From Lactobacillus kimbladii (lineage in GTDB: Bacteria > Bacillota > Bacilli > Lactobacillales > Lactobacillaceae), in assembly GCF_014323605.1 (NCBI RefSeq), contig NZ_SCMB01000001.1, positions 310,001-374,000 on the forward strand: a stretch of 64,000 bases of DNA. Reading direction: 5' to 3'. Shown one piece after another: positions 33,909 to 44,306 of this stretch. Positions within the stretch are counted from its first letter, which is position 1. Each line of letters begins with the position of its first letter. The notes beneath the pieces are model-generated. The model was not told the origin of the DNA, searched no databases, and saw nothing but the letters and a program-made list of their open reading frames with translations. A program made the position numbers and the translations under genes.

Positions 33909-35939
33909 ATGGATAAAAAGACGAAGCGGATTTCAGCTGCCGGTCTATTAATTACCATCGGTATCGTTTATGGTGATATCGGAACTAGTCCGCTCTATGT
34001 AATGAAGTCAATCGTTACAGGCAACGGTGGCATTGCCAATGTTGATCGTGAACTGATTTTAGGATCAATTTCCCTCATTTTTTGGACAGTCACACTGCTA
34101 ACCACCGTTAAATACGTCATGATTGCACTCAGAGCTACCAACCGTGGTGAAGGTGGTATTTTTGCATTATACGCTCTGGTACGTAAACGAGCCAAATGGC
34201 TTGTTATGCCGGCACTGATTGGTGGAGCAGCCCTATTAGCTGATGGGACATTGACCCCTGCTGTGACGGTTACCACTTCGATTGAAGGGCTTAAAAATAT
34301 GCACTTCGGTTCAAGCGTACCGGTGCCTAACCAAAATGCTGTAATCATAATTACAATTGCGATATTGCTGGTACTTTTTTCAATTCAAATGCTTGGCACC
34401 AGCAGCATTGGTAAAGCATTTGGTCCTATAATGTTTGTCTGGTTTACATTTTTAGGCATTATCGGTATCTATAATATGGCTAATGACTGGTCAATTTTAG
34501 AAGCACTGAATCCCGTTTGGGCTATTAAAGTTCTTTTTAGTCCATCTAATAAAGCCGGTATCTTTATTTTAGGTTCAATCTTTCTGGCTACTACCGGTGC
34601 AGAAGCGCTATATTCTGATGTCGGTCATGTTGGTAAAGAAAATATTCGTGGATCCTGGCCTTATGTTTTTCTCTGCCTGTCTTTAAATTATCTTGGTCAG
34701 GGAGTTTGGATTCTGCAAAATCCACATTACCAGACAAATGGTGGTGAACTGAATCCATTCTTTGAAGCTGTACCAGGAAATTTACGACTTTTTGCCATCA
34801 TTTTGGCAACAGTAGCAGCTATTATTGCATCCCAGGCACTGATTACCGGTTCATTTACATTAGTATCTGAAGCAAGTGGTCTGAAATTTTTACCACGGAT
34901 GAATATTAATTATCCTACTACTAAGCATGGACAAATTTACATTCCTTCCGTAAACAAAATGATTTGCGTGGCAACTATCGCTATCGTAATTTTCTTCCGG
35001 ACTTCAGAACATATGGAAGCAGCTTATGGTCTGTCAATCACAGTCACAATGTTAATGACTACCCTGCTGCTCTTTGAATACTTAGGTTCAAAGCATCACC
35101 CATTAATTTTACGCCTTTGCTTTTTAATAGCCTTTGGCTTTATTGAAGGCATGTTCTTGATTTCCAGTTTGACCAAGTTTATGCATGGTGGCTACGTCAC
35201 CGTTTTAATTGCCGGTTTCATTGGCGTCATTATGTTCATCTGGTACTTTGGCAATAAAGTTCGTGATAAGCATGAAGGTGCTCATACCTATGTCCGTTTG
35301 GACGAATACACTGATATGCTGACGGATTTAAGCCACGACGATGATTATCCCACTTATGCCACTAACTTAGTTTACATGGCTAAAGTTAAATACAATAAAT
35401 TTATCAAACGTGAAATTATGTACTCCATCTTGGATAAAAGACCTAAACGTGCTCAGGCCTATTGGTTTGTAACTGTCAATATTACGAATGAACCGTTTAC
35501 TGCCAGATATGCTGTTAATACTTTTGGTACTAAGAATGTCATTAACGTTCAGCTCTACCTTGGTTTCAAAAAACAAACCAGTGTTAATGTTTACCTGCGC
35601 CAGATTGTCCATGATTTAATTAAAGATGGTACTATCGAAGCACAGCCTCAGGAGTACACTACAACTCCCGGTCGTAAAGTGGGTGACTTCTCATTTGTAA
35701 TTGTTAATGAAGTTGTCAGTCCTTTAACCCGACTTAAAGGCTTTGAAAAAGTTATGTTAAAGGCACGGGTTTGGTTACAAAACCTGTCTTCTAATCCAGC
35801 TTCATGGTTTGGGTTGGAATACACTGACACTGTGGTCGAGGAAGTACCACTCATTTTAGGTAAACCAAGACATAACCTGCATATTAAGAGGGTTGCACCG
35901 CGCGACTATTCCAATCTAAAGAATAAAGAATTTGAATAA
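33909..35939 (+). CDS. kup: Low-affinity potassium transport protein Kup
   Basis: The 676-residue protein has twelve membrane helices in the first ~450 residues and a cytosolic C-terminal domain. Family motifs are visible: GIVYGDIGTSPLYV near residue 18, RGEGGIFALYAL near 80, and ALYSDVGHVG. Kup imports K+ with protons. A strong terminator follows. Confidence 0.95.
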   Translation: MDKKTKRISAAGLLITIGIVYGDIGTSPLYVMKSIVTGNGGIANVDRELILGSISLIFWTVTLLTTVKYVMIALRATNRGEGGIFALYALVRKRAKWLVMPALIGGAALLADGTLTPAVTVTTSIEGLKNMHFGSSVPVPNQNAVIIITIAILLVLFSIQMLGTSSIGKAFGPIMFVWFTFLGIIGIYNMANDWSILEALNPVWAIKVLFSPSNKAGIFILGSIFLATTGAEALYSDVGHVGKENIRGSWPYVFLCLSLNYLGQGVWILQNPHYQTNGGELNPFFEAVPGNLRLFAIILATVAAIIASQALITGSFTLVSEASGLKFLPRMNINYPTTKHGQIYIPSVNKMICVATIAIVIFFRTSEHMEAAYGLSITVTMLMTTLLLFEYLGSKHHPLILRLCFLIAFGFIEGMFLISSLTKFMHGGYVTVLIAGFIGVIMFIWYFGNKVRDKHEGAHTYVRLDEYTDMLTDLSHDDDYPTYATNLVYMAKVKYNKFIKREIMYSILDKRPKRAQAYWFVTVNITNEPFTARYAVNTFGTKNVINVQLYLGFKKQTSVNVYLRQIVHDLIKDGTIEAQPQEYTTTPGRKVGDFSFVIVNEVVSPLTRLKGFEKVMLKARVWLQNLSSNPASWFGLEYTDTVVEEVPLILGKPRHNLHIKRVAPRDYSNLKNKEFE

Positions 35940-35942
35940 TAT

Positions 35943-35985
35943 AAAATAGCACCTGTAGATCAAATTTACAGGTGCTATTTTTTAG
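35943..35985 (+). terminator. Terminator of kup
   Basis: AAAATAGCACCTGTA pairs with TTACAGGTGCTATTTT, followed by TT. Confidence 0.92.
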
Positions 35986-36023
35986 TTAAAGCGATTTTTC
36001 TATTCTCTATAATTAAGTTAACA

Positions 36024-36058
36024 AAAAACATTGTTCTGATTGGAACAATGTTTTTATT
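36024..36058 (-). terminator. Terminator of pepO
   Basis: AAAAACATTGTT/AACAATGTTTTT with T-rich and A-rich flanks. Confidence 0.8.
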
Positions 36059-36069
36059 TTTAATATTAA

Positions 36070-38019
36070 TTACCAAATATGTACTCGTTTCTCTGGGTCG
36101 AGCCACATGCCGTCTTCCGGTTTAACATCGAAGACTTTGTAAAAGTCATCTTGGCATTGACTTTGAACGTTAGCCCGCAGTGGACCAGGCGCATGAACAT
36201 CAACAGCAGTTTGACTCTTAATTGATTCAGTCAGTTGCTTATTAGCCCAAATGCGTGCAAAGTTTTCAAACAGTTTCTTCAAATCATCATTTTCGTTCTT
36301 GGCAGCTTCAACAGCAGCAGTCAAGCCACCCTGATCAGCAATATTCTCAGAAACTATTTGCTTACCATTGAGTTTAACTGGTCCATATTCTATACCGTCA
36401 AACAAGTCAATTTCAGCTTGTGTCCGTTTCTTGAATTCAGCATAATCCTCATCAGTCCACCAATTAGTCATATTGCCTAATTCATCAAACTGAGCACCAT
36501 TGTTATCAAAGGCATGGGAAACTTCATGAGCAATTACAGAACCGATGCCACCAAAGTTGGCTGCTCTGTCTTGTTTCAAATCATAAAATGGCTTCTGCAA
36601 AATTGCTGCAGGAAAAGTCAGATCATTTCTTTGTGGGTCATAGCAGGCGTTGACTAAGTTACCTGGCATTGCCCAAACAGTTCTATCTACTTCTTTATGT
36701 AATTGTTCAAAATTATATTTTTGTTCAGCAATAGCAAAGGCACGTTCATTAGAATAAAGACTGCCTCCTTGACTAGCTGGAATAACCTTTAAACGATTGT
36801 AAATCTCTTCAATTTTATCTGGATAACCAATCTTTAATACCAAAGCATCAAGTTTAATGATTGCACGTTTCTTGGTTCGTTCAGAAAGCCAATTGTTATT
36901 CTGCAGACGTTCCTTGTAAACATCAAGCATACGGTGAATCATGTCTTCAACGTCTTCTTTGGCTTCTTTACCAAAATAGGTTTGACCATAATAAACGCCA
37001 ACTACTTCGCTAAATGAATCATTTGCAATGTGATAAGCTTGTTTTTCACCAGTTGTCAATTGTGGTTGACCACTAAGCGCCTGAGCAAATGGAAATGATG
37101 CTTCGCGGAAATCTTGTGACAAAACATCGGCAACACCATTAATAAAGTTAACCAACATCCAGCCTTTGATTTCAGCAAAGTTTTCTTTATTGATAATTTC
37201 GTTAATATGATCCAAATAACGCGGTTCTTGAACTATAATTCTGCTTGGTTCCTCACCGATTACTTCTCTAAGAAAATAAGAAATTTGGAAATCAGCAAAC
37301 TTAGCTTCAAAATCAGCAATCTTCATTGGATTATAAGTAGCAGGATAATCAGCCCACTCTTCACTTGACTTAACTATTTTGGCCAGCTTTTTGTCAAACT
37401 TAATTGCATCTTCAGCATATTTTTCTGCTCTTTCTTCAGCTATACCTGCCATAGTTAACAGTTTAACTGATTGCTTTTGCAAAATACCTAACAATTTTGG
37501 CGCATCAAGTGTTTGATAAGTAGTTGTATCTGGTAAAAATGTCCCAGGACCTGCAAAATTCAACGCATTGACTTTGGTGTTCTTCATGTCAGGTTCAACA
37601 TCAAGACCAAAAGGAATTGCGGCAAAAGTTACTAAATCTGGTGCATTTAAATTAAAGTCAGAAAAATCTTTTAAACCATCAAGAAGTTCCAAGTCTGACT
37701 TAATTGGTTCAGCTCCATCAGAGTTTCTTTTATCAAAATCTTTAGCCAATTTGTACAACTTAACGGCTTCATCAAAGTTAGGCACACTTGGTACTTCTTT
37801 TTTTCCAGCCGCAAAAGCAGCAAAATCCTGCATCAAATGCTTTTCAACATCAACATCAATACCATCAAACGAAGCCATTCGTGACCGGTCTTCCGGAATC
37901 TTAGTTTTTTCAATCCATTCTGAGTTAACAGCCAGGTATAGGTTGTCCTGTGGGCGTGCATCAAGCTTAGGCTCGATGATATTACCACTACCGCCTCGAA
38001 CTGCGAAGTTTTTATTCAT
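36070..38019 (-). CDS. pepO: M13-family endopeptidase PepO
   Basis: The 649-residue neprilysin-like zinc metallopeptidase has the zinc motif HEVSH near 495-499 in VIAHEVSHAFDNNG, the downstream ENIADQGG with the third zinc ligand Glu near 555, and the terminal W of the family. Lactobacillar PepO enzymes have no signal peptide and work inside the cell on oligopeptides, helping use of milk peptides. The ribosome site is GGGGAGGA. It is monocistronic. Confidence 0.95.
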   Translation of the reverse strand: MNKNFAVRGGSGNIIEPKLDARPQDNLYLAVNSEWIEKTKIPEDRSRMASFDGIDVDVEKHLMQDFAAFAAGKKEVPSVPNFDEAVKLYKLAKDFDKRNSDGAEPIKSDLELLDGLKDFSDFNLNAPDLVTFAAIPFGLDVEPDMKNTKVNALNFAGPGTFLPDTTTYQTLDAPKLLGILQKQSVKLLTMAGIAEERAEKYAEDAIKFDKKLAKIVKSSEEWADYPATYNPMKIADFEAKFADFQISYFLREVIGEEPSRIIVQEPRYLDHINEIINKENFAEIKGWMLVNFINGVADVLSQDFREASFPFAQALSGQPQLTTGEKQAYHIANDSFSEVVGVYYGQTYFGKEAKEDVEDMIHRMLDVYKERLQNNNWLSERTKKRAIIKLDALVLKIGYPDKIEEIYNRLKVIPASQGGSLYSNERAFAIAEQKYNFEQLHKEVDRTVWAMPGNLVNACYDPQRNDLTFPAAILQKPFYDLKQDRAANFGGIGSVIAHEVSHAFDNNGAQFDELGNMTNWWTDEDYAEFKKRTQAEIDLFDGIEYGPVKLNGKQIVSENIADQGGLTAAVEAAKNENDDLKKLFENFARIWANKQLTESIKSQTAVDVHAPGPLRANVQSQCQDDFYKVFDVKPEDGMWLDPEKRVHIW

Positions 38020-38114
38020 TCAGAGAGTCCTCCCCTTTTTATCTAAATTAAAAATAGACTAAATTAATATTATCATTCTAATTATACCCTTAACATTAAA
38101 AAGTCTTTACAAAA

Positions 38115-39335
38115 TTACTTATAAAGCGTGATATGCTTATGCAATTTTGCGTGCAATGGCAATAAGAGCAATACCATCAGAAAAATACCACAGGCAGCAA
38201 TAATGAAGAATGGAATGTAACCTGCACGATCAATTATCATGCCGCCAAATAATGGACCAAAAGCCTGACCAATGCCACGGGCAACATTGATTTCACCCTG
38301 ATATTTGCCCTTGCTGTTTGCTGGAGATAAATCGTTAATGTATGCCGGAACAGCTGGAAATGCAGTTGCTTCACCCATAGTCAGGATAAACATTGATAAT
38401 GCAAAGTGGGCAAAATCTTTAGCCAAAATCAACGTGGCAAAAGAAATTGCAAACATGAGCGTGCCAAAAATAATTTGCTGAAACAAGTTCTTAAACAAAT
38501 TAGGATAGCGTGCCAAAATCACTTGAATAATGACTATTACGGCACCATTTAGAGTCCATAACAGGCTATATAAATGGAAAGGTATTCCCAATGAAACCAT
38601 GTAAACTGACAGGTTAGACTCCCAATTCATGTACATTAGCCATGTCACAGCCAAAGAAATCAAAAATCCGACCATTAACATCACGTTATATTTGGGCATA
38701 GGATCAACCTTTTGCTTTACACCCTTTTTAATACCATTCTTTTTGCGATTTTGGTGAAAAGTATTAATTGGGCGATAATGAATCGCTGCATTAACGCAGG
38801 CAATGGCAAATAGTGAAGCTGCTAAAATAAATAAGAACTCAATTGAAAAGTCATAAAGATATCCTACCAGCAGTGTCCCTGTGACAGTACCGACATTTTG
38901 GGCAAAATAAATCAGATTAAAAACATAACGCCCTGAATATTTACGCAAGCTTGTTGCTATTGAGTTAATTAAGGTGCCATTCCAACCACTGATGCAACCG
39001 GTAAGAATAAGCCAAAACCAATATTGCGGCCAGCCATGGAAAAAAGCCATCATGAACAAAACAAAGGCATCCAGTCCTAATCCTGTAACAATTAGTGGGT
39101 ATGGGTTCAGACGGTCATATAAGCGTCCAGCTAAAAGCGAACCTAATACATTGCTGGCACAATTGCAAAATAAAACAACCCCTATTACAGAAAGGCTGAT
39201 GTGTAATTGCTTGTTTAAATAAACCGAAGTCAAGGGCCAAACAAAACTCGACCCGATCCACGTGGCCAGCTCCCCCAGTAATAGCCAGCGTAACTTAATT
39301 TCAGTTTCTTCATGAGATCCATGTTTAAGTTTCAT
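38115..39335 (-). CDS. MFS transporter
   Basis: The 406-residue protein has twelve predicted helices, with loop-2 motif GSLLAGRLYDRLNPYP near 68-83, the MFS signature. The central loop is very basic (HQNRKKNGIKKGVKQKVD). It resembles the MdtG/MdtH-type multidrug exporters, but nothing nearby indicates a substrate. GAAAGGA precedes the start. Confidence 0.88.
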   Translation of the reverse strand: MKLKHGSHEETEIKLRWLLLGELATWIGSSFVWPLTSVYLNKQLHISLSVIGVVLFCNCASNVLGSLLAGRLYDRLNPYPLIVTGLGLDAFVLFMMAFFHGWPQYWFWLILTGCISGWNGTLINSIATSLRKYSGRYVFNLIYFAQNVGTVTGTLLVGYLYDFSIEFLFILAASLFAIACVNAAIHYRPINTFHQNRKKNGIKKGVKQKVDPMPKYNVMLMVGFLISLAVTWLMYMNWESNLSVYMVSLGIPFHLYSLLWTLNGAVIVIIQVILARYPNLFKNLFQQIIFGTLMFAISFATLILAKDFAHFALSMFILTMGEATAFPAVPAYINDLSPANSKGKYQGEINVARGIGQAFGPLFGGMIIDRAGYIPFFIIAACGIFLMVLLLLPLHAKLHKHITLYK

Positions 39336-39471
39336 TTATTCAGTCCTTTCTTTTTTAGTTTCCATTTACCAGTTTAGCAAGAAGTATTAAAAAAGAACAC
39401 CCCCAATAAATAGCTGAACTGGTATTTTACATATAAAATAATAATTTTATTCTTAGAGAAAAAAGATGATC

Positions 39472-39497
39472 ACCAGTAATTTGCTGCAATCATCTTT
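39472..39497 (-). terminator. Terminator of the asnB-aslA operon
   Basis: AAAGATGAT pairs with ATCATCTTT, followed by TTTTCTC on the minus strand. Confidence 0.82.
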
Positions 39498-39521
39498 ATT
39501 GCTATTTAATTAATGCAGAAT

Positions 39522-40778
39522 CTAAAAGAATTGACCCTTATTTTCTTGATAATACTTTTGATAGCGTCCTTTATAGTTATGAAACATATATTTTAAAAGC
39601 AGCCACCTCTTAAAATTGCGATCCTGATCATAAAAGACTGTTGTACCATAACGTCCTTCATGGATTAGCTCTTCAGCCATTCTTTTAGCTTCATTATCAA
39701 CGGCATATTGCTTAAACACATTGACAGGGATGCCTAACCACAATTTATGTTTTGACTTTAATTTATTACCGTAAACCGGTTCCTTATCGTTTAAGCTGTC
39801 ATAAACATAATCGTCTACGTACCATTTGGCTAAATTATAACCATTAAGAGTCACATAAAAACTTGAACGGCCTTGGCGCAAGTTAATTTCAAAGAATTTA
39901 TATTTGCCATCTCGCGTGTCATATTTGATGTCAAAGTTTGCCATCCCCGTATAATTAATTTTTTCCAAGAATGATTCAACTTGCTCGTAAAGTTTTTCGT
40001 CATAATCAGGTAAAATTGCCATATAATTGCCAATTGATTGCGGAGTCGGATCCTCCAGCAATGGGTGACCCATACACATCATCTTGATATGATGTTCCTT
40101 ATCAACATAGGCGTTTAATACTCGCATGTAGGAATCATCGCCAGGAATGAAATCTTGCAAAATTAAGTCTTCTTGATAGCCATTTTCATAAATTTTAGTA
40201 ACAATATCACGCAATTCAGTTTCATTATGAATGGTAAAAGCCTTTTTACGCCCCTCAAACTGCACATCAAGCCAGGAAACAGGATCTTCCGGCTTGAGCT
40301 CCAGTGGATAGCCAAAAGGCAGTTCCAAATAATTTTCTGCCTTGTAATCAGCCATCGTCACAATCTTGGTTTTAGGGTATGGCAGTCCACATTCTTCAGC
40401 TATCTGGTAAAAGTTTTCTTTTGAAATTAGTTTTTGTAATAAATCGTAGTCAACATAGGGAACGACAAAAACTCGTTGCAGTTCTTCCTTATGTTTGGCA
40501 AGTAGTTCAGAATAGCCGTCTCCGCATGAAATTAGAATTACCGGTTCTTCATGGTCCTGGTAAATTTTCATTTGTTCACGCATAACCTCAATAAAAGTTG
40601 GATCTTCGCTGAAGCCATGATGTAATTCCACACTGACAATCTTAGAATAACGCGTTGCCGCCAGCTGACTGTCAGCTAACGCCTTTACGCTAATACCATA
40701 TGCCTCGTTAAACGATCGGGCCATACCGTAAACATTAATGTCACTGCCAAGTAAAATTGGCGTAAAGTTTTGTTTCAT
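39522..40778 (-). CDS. aslA: D-aspartate ligase (ATP-grasp), peptidoglycan cross-bridge
   Basis: The 418-residue ATP-grasp enzyme closely follows the pattern of Enterococcus faecium Asl(fm): PILLGSDINVYGMARSFNEA, TRYSKIVSVE, SCGDGYSELL, QFEGRKKAF, QDFIPGDDSYMRVLNAY, GHPLLEDPTPQSIGNY and FEINLRQGRSSF. This ligase adds D-Asp to the Lys side chain of UDP-MurNAc-pentapeptide, giving the Lys-D-Asp bridge found in many lactobacilli. Gene 19 bases upstream is an asparagine synthase-like amidotransferase that can amidate the D-Asp to D-Asn. GAGGAG lies 12 bases ahead of the start. Confidence 0.88.
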   Translation of the reverse strand: MKQNFTPILLGSDINVYGMARSFNEAYGISVKALADSQLAATRYSKIVSVELHHGFSEDPTFIEVMREQMKIYQDHEEPVILISCGDGYSELLAKHKEELQRVFVVPYVDYDLLQKLISKENFYQIAEECGLPYPKTKIVTMADYKAENYLELPFGYPLELKPEDPVSWLDVQFEGRKKAFTIHNETELRDIVTKIYENGYQEDLILQDFIPGDDSYMRVLNAYVDKEHHIKMMCMGHPLLEDPTPQSIGNYMAILPDYDEKLYEQVESFLEKINYTGMANFDIKYDTRDGKYKFFEINLRQGRSSFYVTLNGYNLAKWYVDDYVYDSLNDKEPVYGNKLKSKHKLWLGIPVNVFKQYAVDNEAKRMAEELIHEGRYGTTVFYDQDRNFKRWLLLKYMFHNYKGRYQKYYQENKGQFF

Positions 40779-40797
40779 TAATAAATTGTGCTCCTCA

Positions 40798-42747
40798 TTA
40801 AACCAGCTTGCCTTGCTTAATCAAGCTAGCAACTTCCGGTTGAACATGCTGGTATTTGGCAACTGTGCCGTCATAATCAACAAAGAATAATTTATACCAT
40901 ACTAAAAATGTATAAATAGTCCAAATTTGTCGACGATGGGAACCGTCACCCTTGTAGTTTTCATCAAGCAGAGCCAAAATTTTATCCTGCTCGAAAACGT
41001 CTTGTACAAAGTCTTCACTGAATAATTCACGCACTTGTTTATAAAAACGAGGTTCTTGCAACCATTCTTTAATTGGAGTGGGAAAGCCTAATTTTGGCCG
41101 TTTAGCCCATTCATCCGGTAAAACCTTTTCTGAAGCCTTGCGCAAAGCATACTTAGTATCATGCTTGTTCACTAAATAATCAGTTGGAATTGAATTGGCT
41201 CTTTCTGCAACCTTTTTATCGAGGTATGGCACCCGTAATTCCAGGGAATGGGCCATAGAAATTTTATCCGCCTTTTGCTCTATATCATTTAGCATAAAAT
41301 GGTGCAGATCAATGTACTGCATCTGGCGAACATTATCAAGGTCCTTTACTTTTTTGAAATCACTTTGATAAATCCCGTTGACAGTTAATTTATTCCGATA
41401 AGAAGGCTTTAAAACACTGTTAGCATCTTCAGATGTAAAGATAGTCGGATAATCCATGTCATAGATTACTGATTGACCAACGTAAAATTCACTCGGTTCA
41501 GCTAAATTGGTATATAAATGAACCTTACCGGGGAAGTTCGGCATTTTTTTAATTCTGTGTGCCAGTTTAACCCTAGTCTTCTTCGGCAACTTTTTGCATT
41601 GGGAAGTAAAAACTTTAATAATGTTGTTGTGCGTGTGCATTCCGTAGTTAACGTAACCTGCAAATAATTCATCCGCACCTTCGCCGGACAAAGCAACTGT
41701 CACATGTTTACGTGCCATCTTGCATAAATACCATAATGGAATTATTGACGGGTTAGCATCCGGCTCATCCATATGATACTGCATTTCCGGGAAGTCATGC
41801 ATTGCTTCATCTGCCTTAACCTTATCAGAAAAGAAATGCCAGCCCTTCATATCAGCTAAAGCCCTAGCCTTTGAAGCTTCATCATAAGTTGCATCATCAA
41901 AAGAAATTGAGAATACATCATCTGGATTTAATATACTAGTGATGTAACTTGAATCCACGCCTTCTGATAAGAAGGCGCCAACCGGAACATCTGCAATATG
42001 ATGCAATTTAACTGACTCGTGTAAATCTTCGTCAATTTTATTGACAGTCTCTTCAAAACTTAAAGTATTAGCCTTGTATTCTGCGTCCCAATACTGATGG
42101 ATTTTCATTTTACCATCTTTATATTCGAACCAGTGGCCGGCAGGAAATCTATAAATTCCTTTGAAAAAAGTTTCATGCAAATCATTATACTGATTCATCA
42201 AATATGGTTTGACTGCTTCAATATTCAAACGTTTTTTAAAACCAGGCATTGCCAAAAAGCTTTTGATTTCTGAGCCGATAGTTAAATGTCCATTCTCATC
42301 ACTGTAATAGAGCGGCTTAATGCCAAAGAAATCACGCGCACCGTACAAGGTCTGGGTATTGTCATCCCAAATCGCAAAAGCAAACATGCCGCGAACTCTC
42401 TTAAGCAGACCATCCATGCCCCATTCTTCAAAGCCATGCAACAGCACTTCCGTATCAGACTTAGTGGTAAAAGTATGACCTGCCGCAAGCAGTTCTTTTC
42501 TTAAAGGTTGGAAGTTGTAAATTTCACCATTAAAGATAATCGCCTTTGTTTTGTCTTCGTTGTAAATTGGTTGACTGCCGCCACGTAAATCAATGATTGA
42601 TAATCTTCTAAACCCTAAAGCAACTTTATCGTTGGTATAATAACCATCTGAATCAGGACCACGATGCATAATTGCTGCCATCATTTTACCGATAGCGGCT
42701 TGTTTATCATTTATTTCTGGATTATAAAATGCAACAATTCCGCACAT
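40798..42747 (-). CDS. asnB: Asparagine synthase (glutamine-hydrolysing); likely amidates the D-Asp cross-bridge
   Basis: The 649-residue class II glutamine amidotransferase has nucleophile Cys2 (MCGIVAFYNP), an N-terminal glutaminase domain with NGEIYNF and DTEVLLHGFE, and a C-terminal ATP pyrophosphatase domain with the loop LSEGVDSSYI. Classic AsnB makes Asn from Asp. In lactococci and lactobacilli the paralogue AsnH amidates cross-bridge D-Asp. Its position immediately before aslA in one transcript favours the peptidoglycan role, with free Asn synthesis as the alternative. Confidence 0.88.
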   Translation of the reverse strand: MCGIVAFYNPEINDKQAAIGKMMAAIMHRGPDSDGYYTNDKVALGFRRLSIIDLRGGSQPIYNEDKTKAIIFNGEIYNFQPLRKELLAAGHTFTTKSDTEVLLHGFEEWGMDGLLKRVRGMFAFAIWDDNTQTLYGARDFFGIKPLYYSDENGHLTIGSEIKSFLAMPGFKKRLNIEAVKPYLMNQYNDLHETFFKGIYRFPAGHWFEYKDGKMKIHQYWDAEYKANTLSFEETVNKIDEDLHESVKLHHIADVPVGAFLSEGVDSSYITSILNPDDVFSISFDDATYDEASKARALADMKGWHFFSDKVKADEAMHDFPEMQYHMDEPDANPSIIPLWYLCKMARKHVTVALSGEGADELFAGYVNYGMHTHNNIIKVFTSQCKKLPKKTRVKLAHRIKKMPNFPGKVHLYTNLAEPSEFYVGQSVIYDMDYPTIFTSEDANSVLKPSYRNKLTVNGIYQSDFKKVKDLDNVRQMQYIDLHHFMLNDIEQKADKISMAHSLELRVPYLDKKVAERANSIPTDYLVNKHDTKYALRKASEKVLPDEWAKRPKLGFPTPIKEWLQEPRFYKQVRELFSEDFVQDVFEQDKILALLDENYKGDGSHRRQIWTIYTFLVWYKLFFVDYDGTVAKYQHVQPEVASLIKQGKLV

Positions 42748-42823
42748 TGCTTATCTTCCCTTAATTTATGTTACTTTGTATATTTTTGTCTTTAATTTAA
42801 CTTTTCTATTATATGCTAAAAGC

Positions 42824-42845
42824 CGGGCAATTTCCAAATTGCCCG
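42824..42845 (-). terminator. Terminator of the metallophosphoesterase gene
   Basis: CGGGCAATTT pairs with AAATTGCCCG over a two-base loop, followed by GCTTTTAG on the minus strand. Confidence 0.8.
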
Positions 42846-42856
42846 TCGCGATTTTA

Positions 42857-44254
42857 CTAAATATAAAAAATTCTGCGTTTGCTGGCAGCGCCATAACCAA
42901 AGGCCTGAATATAATGCCTCTGTATGTCAATATTGACAATATAACCCGCAAATTCGGTTTGATGATCAATTTGTCTTTTCCAATTCTTGTTATATTTAGT
43001 GGTTAAAGCATGATTAGGACCCATCAGTGCCGAACAGTTAAACAAGATATACTGAATTCCGTTAATCCGGTATTGGTCTTCGTTATGTCTGTGACCACAA
43101 AAGTAGGCAATAATGCGCGCATTTTTCACATTAGTAAAATCAAAGTCATTAGCTAAACGAAACTCTGGTGGAATTCCGTGGCTGGAATGCATCTGTCCTT
43201 TTTCACCCTGATTGAAGGCAACCAGTAACTCGTGCAGAGAACGACCATTATACTTTAAAGCATTTGAACCCTTACGATTAATCGGATTAGCATGGCTCAT
43301 AAAGATAATTTGCTTATTTGATGACTGCTCCAATATTTCAATAATTTCTTCAATTTGATCTTCCCTCACAGCCAAAGTAAGTTTCACATCATACTTTTTT
43401 CTGCCTTGGGCATCCAAATAGTAAGGCAAATCAGAAGTATTAACGGAAATAAAGCGCAAGTCATCCACATCATAGTAACAAACCCCGTGTTGACGCGAAA
43501 TATAATGGACACCCTTTTGCTTATACAAAGCAGGCCACATAATCCCTTCAAACTCATTTTCAGGAAAAGAAGCACTTAAATCATGGTGTTCATCAAACTT
43601 ATCATTTTCATCATGATTGCCTTTAATCAGCATATAAGGCACTTTGTCGGAAACAAATGAATCACGCAACTTGGTTAATTCACTTTCGCCCAAAAAGCCG
43701 GTATCGGAACCATCAATCCAGTCACCCAAATGAACTTTTAAACTTAAAAGTCCTGAGTCATCAAGATAAGAAAATTCGTTAACGTGAGTTAAGCCGTTCC
43801 AGCCATAAAAGTCCATACTATTACGATCTTTATAATGGGTATCAGTAATAACGCTGACATTAACAGAATTTTTCCCTGTGCGAATGTGGCCTTTGACTCT
43901 TTCAACAAAGCGATCCAAGTATTCTTCTACAACGTATCGTCTGCCAGTTTTGCGGTTGACAAAAGCGCGGTAGCGTTGCAGTTCAGGACTAAATCGGCGG
44001 ACATATTCAGGCTCTAATTTATCTGTACTTTCCAAGCTGAGAGCTTGATGCAAAATTTTTTCTTCATCTTGGTAAACTGTCAGAGTATACGGCTGATCAT
44101 TAGGTGTACCCTGTTCACCATCAACGTGATACTCTCCTACCGTTAAATAATTTTGCATAGGATCAAGCTGTGCATCATTTTTCTTAAATAAAGAACGTAA
44201 TTTAGCACCATTTATCTTATCAGCAAGTCCTTTAGTATACTTTAAAACACCCAT
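42857..44254 (-). CDS. Calcineurin-like metallophosphoesterase
   Basis: The protein has 465 residues. The calcineurin-like motifs are present: SVITDTHYKDR (Dx H), HLGDWIDG (GDxxD), IKGNHDEN (GNHD/E), MSHANPI and CGHRHNED (GHxH). These bind two metals. The N-terminal ~140 residues form an extra domain not typical of the family. No signal peptide was seen. Family members hydrolyse phosphomono- or diesters; the substrate is unknown. I place the start at 44252-44254, after GAGG, because the earlier Met sits in the upstream terminator. Confidence 0.85.
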   Translation of the reverse strand: MGVLKYTKGLADKINGAKLRSLFKKNDAQLDPMQNYLTVGEYHVDGEQGTPNDQPYTLTVYQDEEKILHQALSLESTDKLEPEYVRRFSPELQRYRAFVNRKTGRRYVVEEYLDRFVERVKGHIRTGKNSVNVSVITDTHYKDRNSMDFYGWNGLTHVNEFSYLDDSGLLSLKVHLGDWIDGSDTGFLGESELTKLRDSFVSDKVPYMLIKGNHDENDKFDEHHDLSASFPENEFEGIMWPALYKQKGVHYISRQHGVCYYDVDDLRFISVNTSDLPYYLDAQGRKKYDVKLTLAVREDQIEEIIEILEQSSNKQIIFMSHANPINRKGSNALKYNGRSLHELLVAFNQGEKGQMHSSHGIPPEFRLANDFDFTNVKNARIIAYFCGHRHNEDQYRINGIQYILFNCSALMGPNHALTTKYNKNWKRQIDHQTEFAGYIVNIDIQRHYIQAFGYGAASKRRIFYI

Positions 44255-44278
44255 ATTTTGCCTCAAGCAGAAAGAAAA

Positions 44279-44302
44279 AGAGCTGAACACACATTCAGCT
44301 CT
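44279..44302 (-). terminator. Terminator between the hypothetical gene and the phosphoesterase gene
   Basis: A 9-bp perfect stem AGAGCTGAA/TTCAGCTCT is followed by TTTTCTTT on the minus strand, so the two genes are likely separate transcripts or read through partially. Confidence 0.83.
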
Positions 44303-44306
44303 AAAA

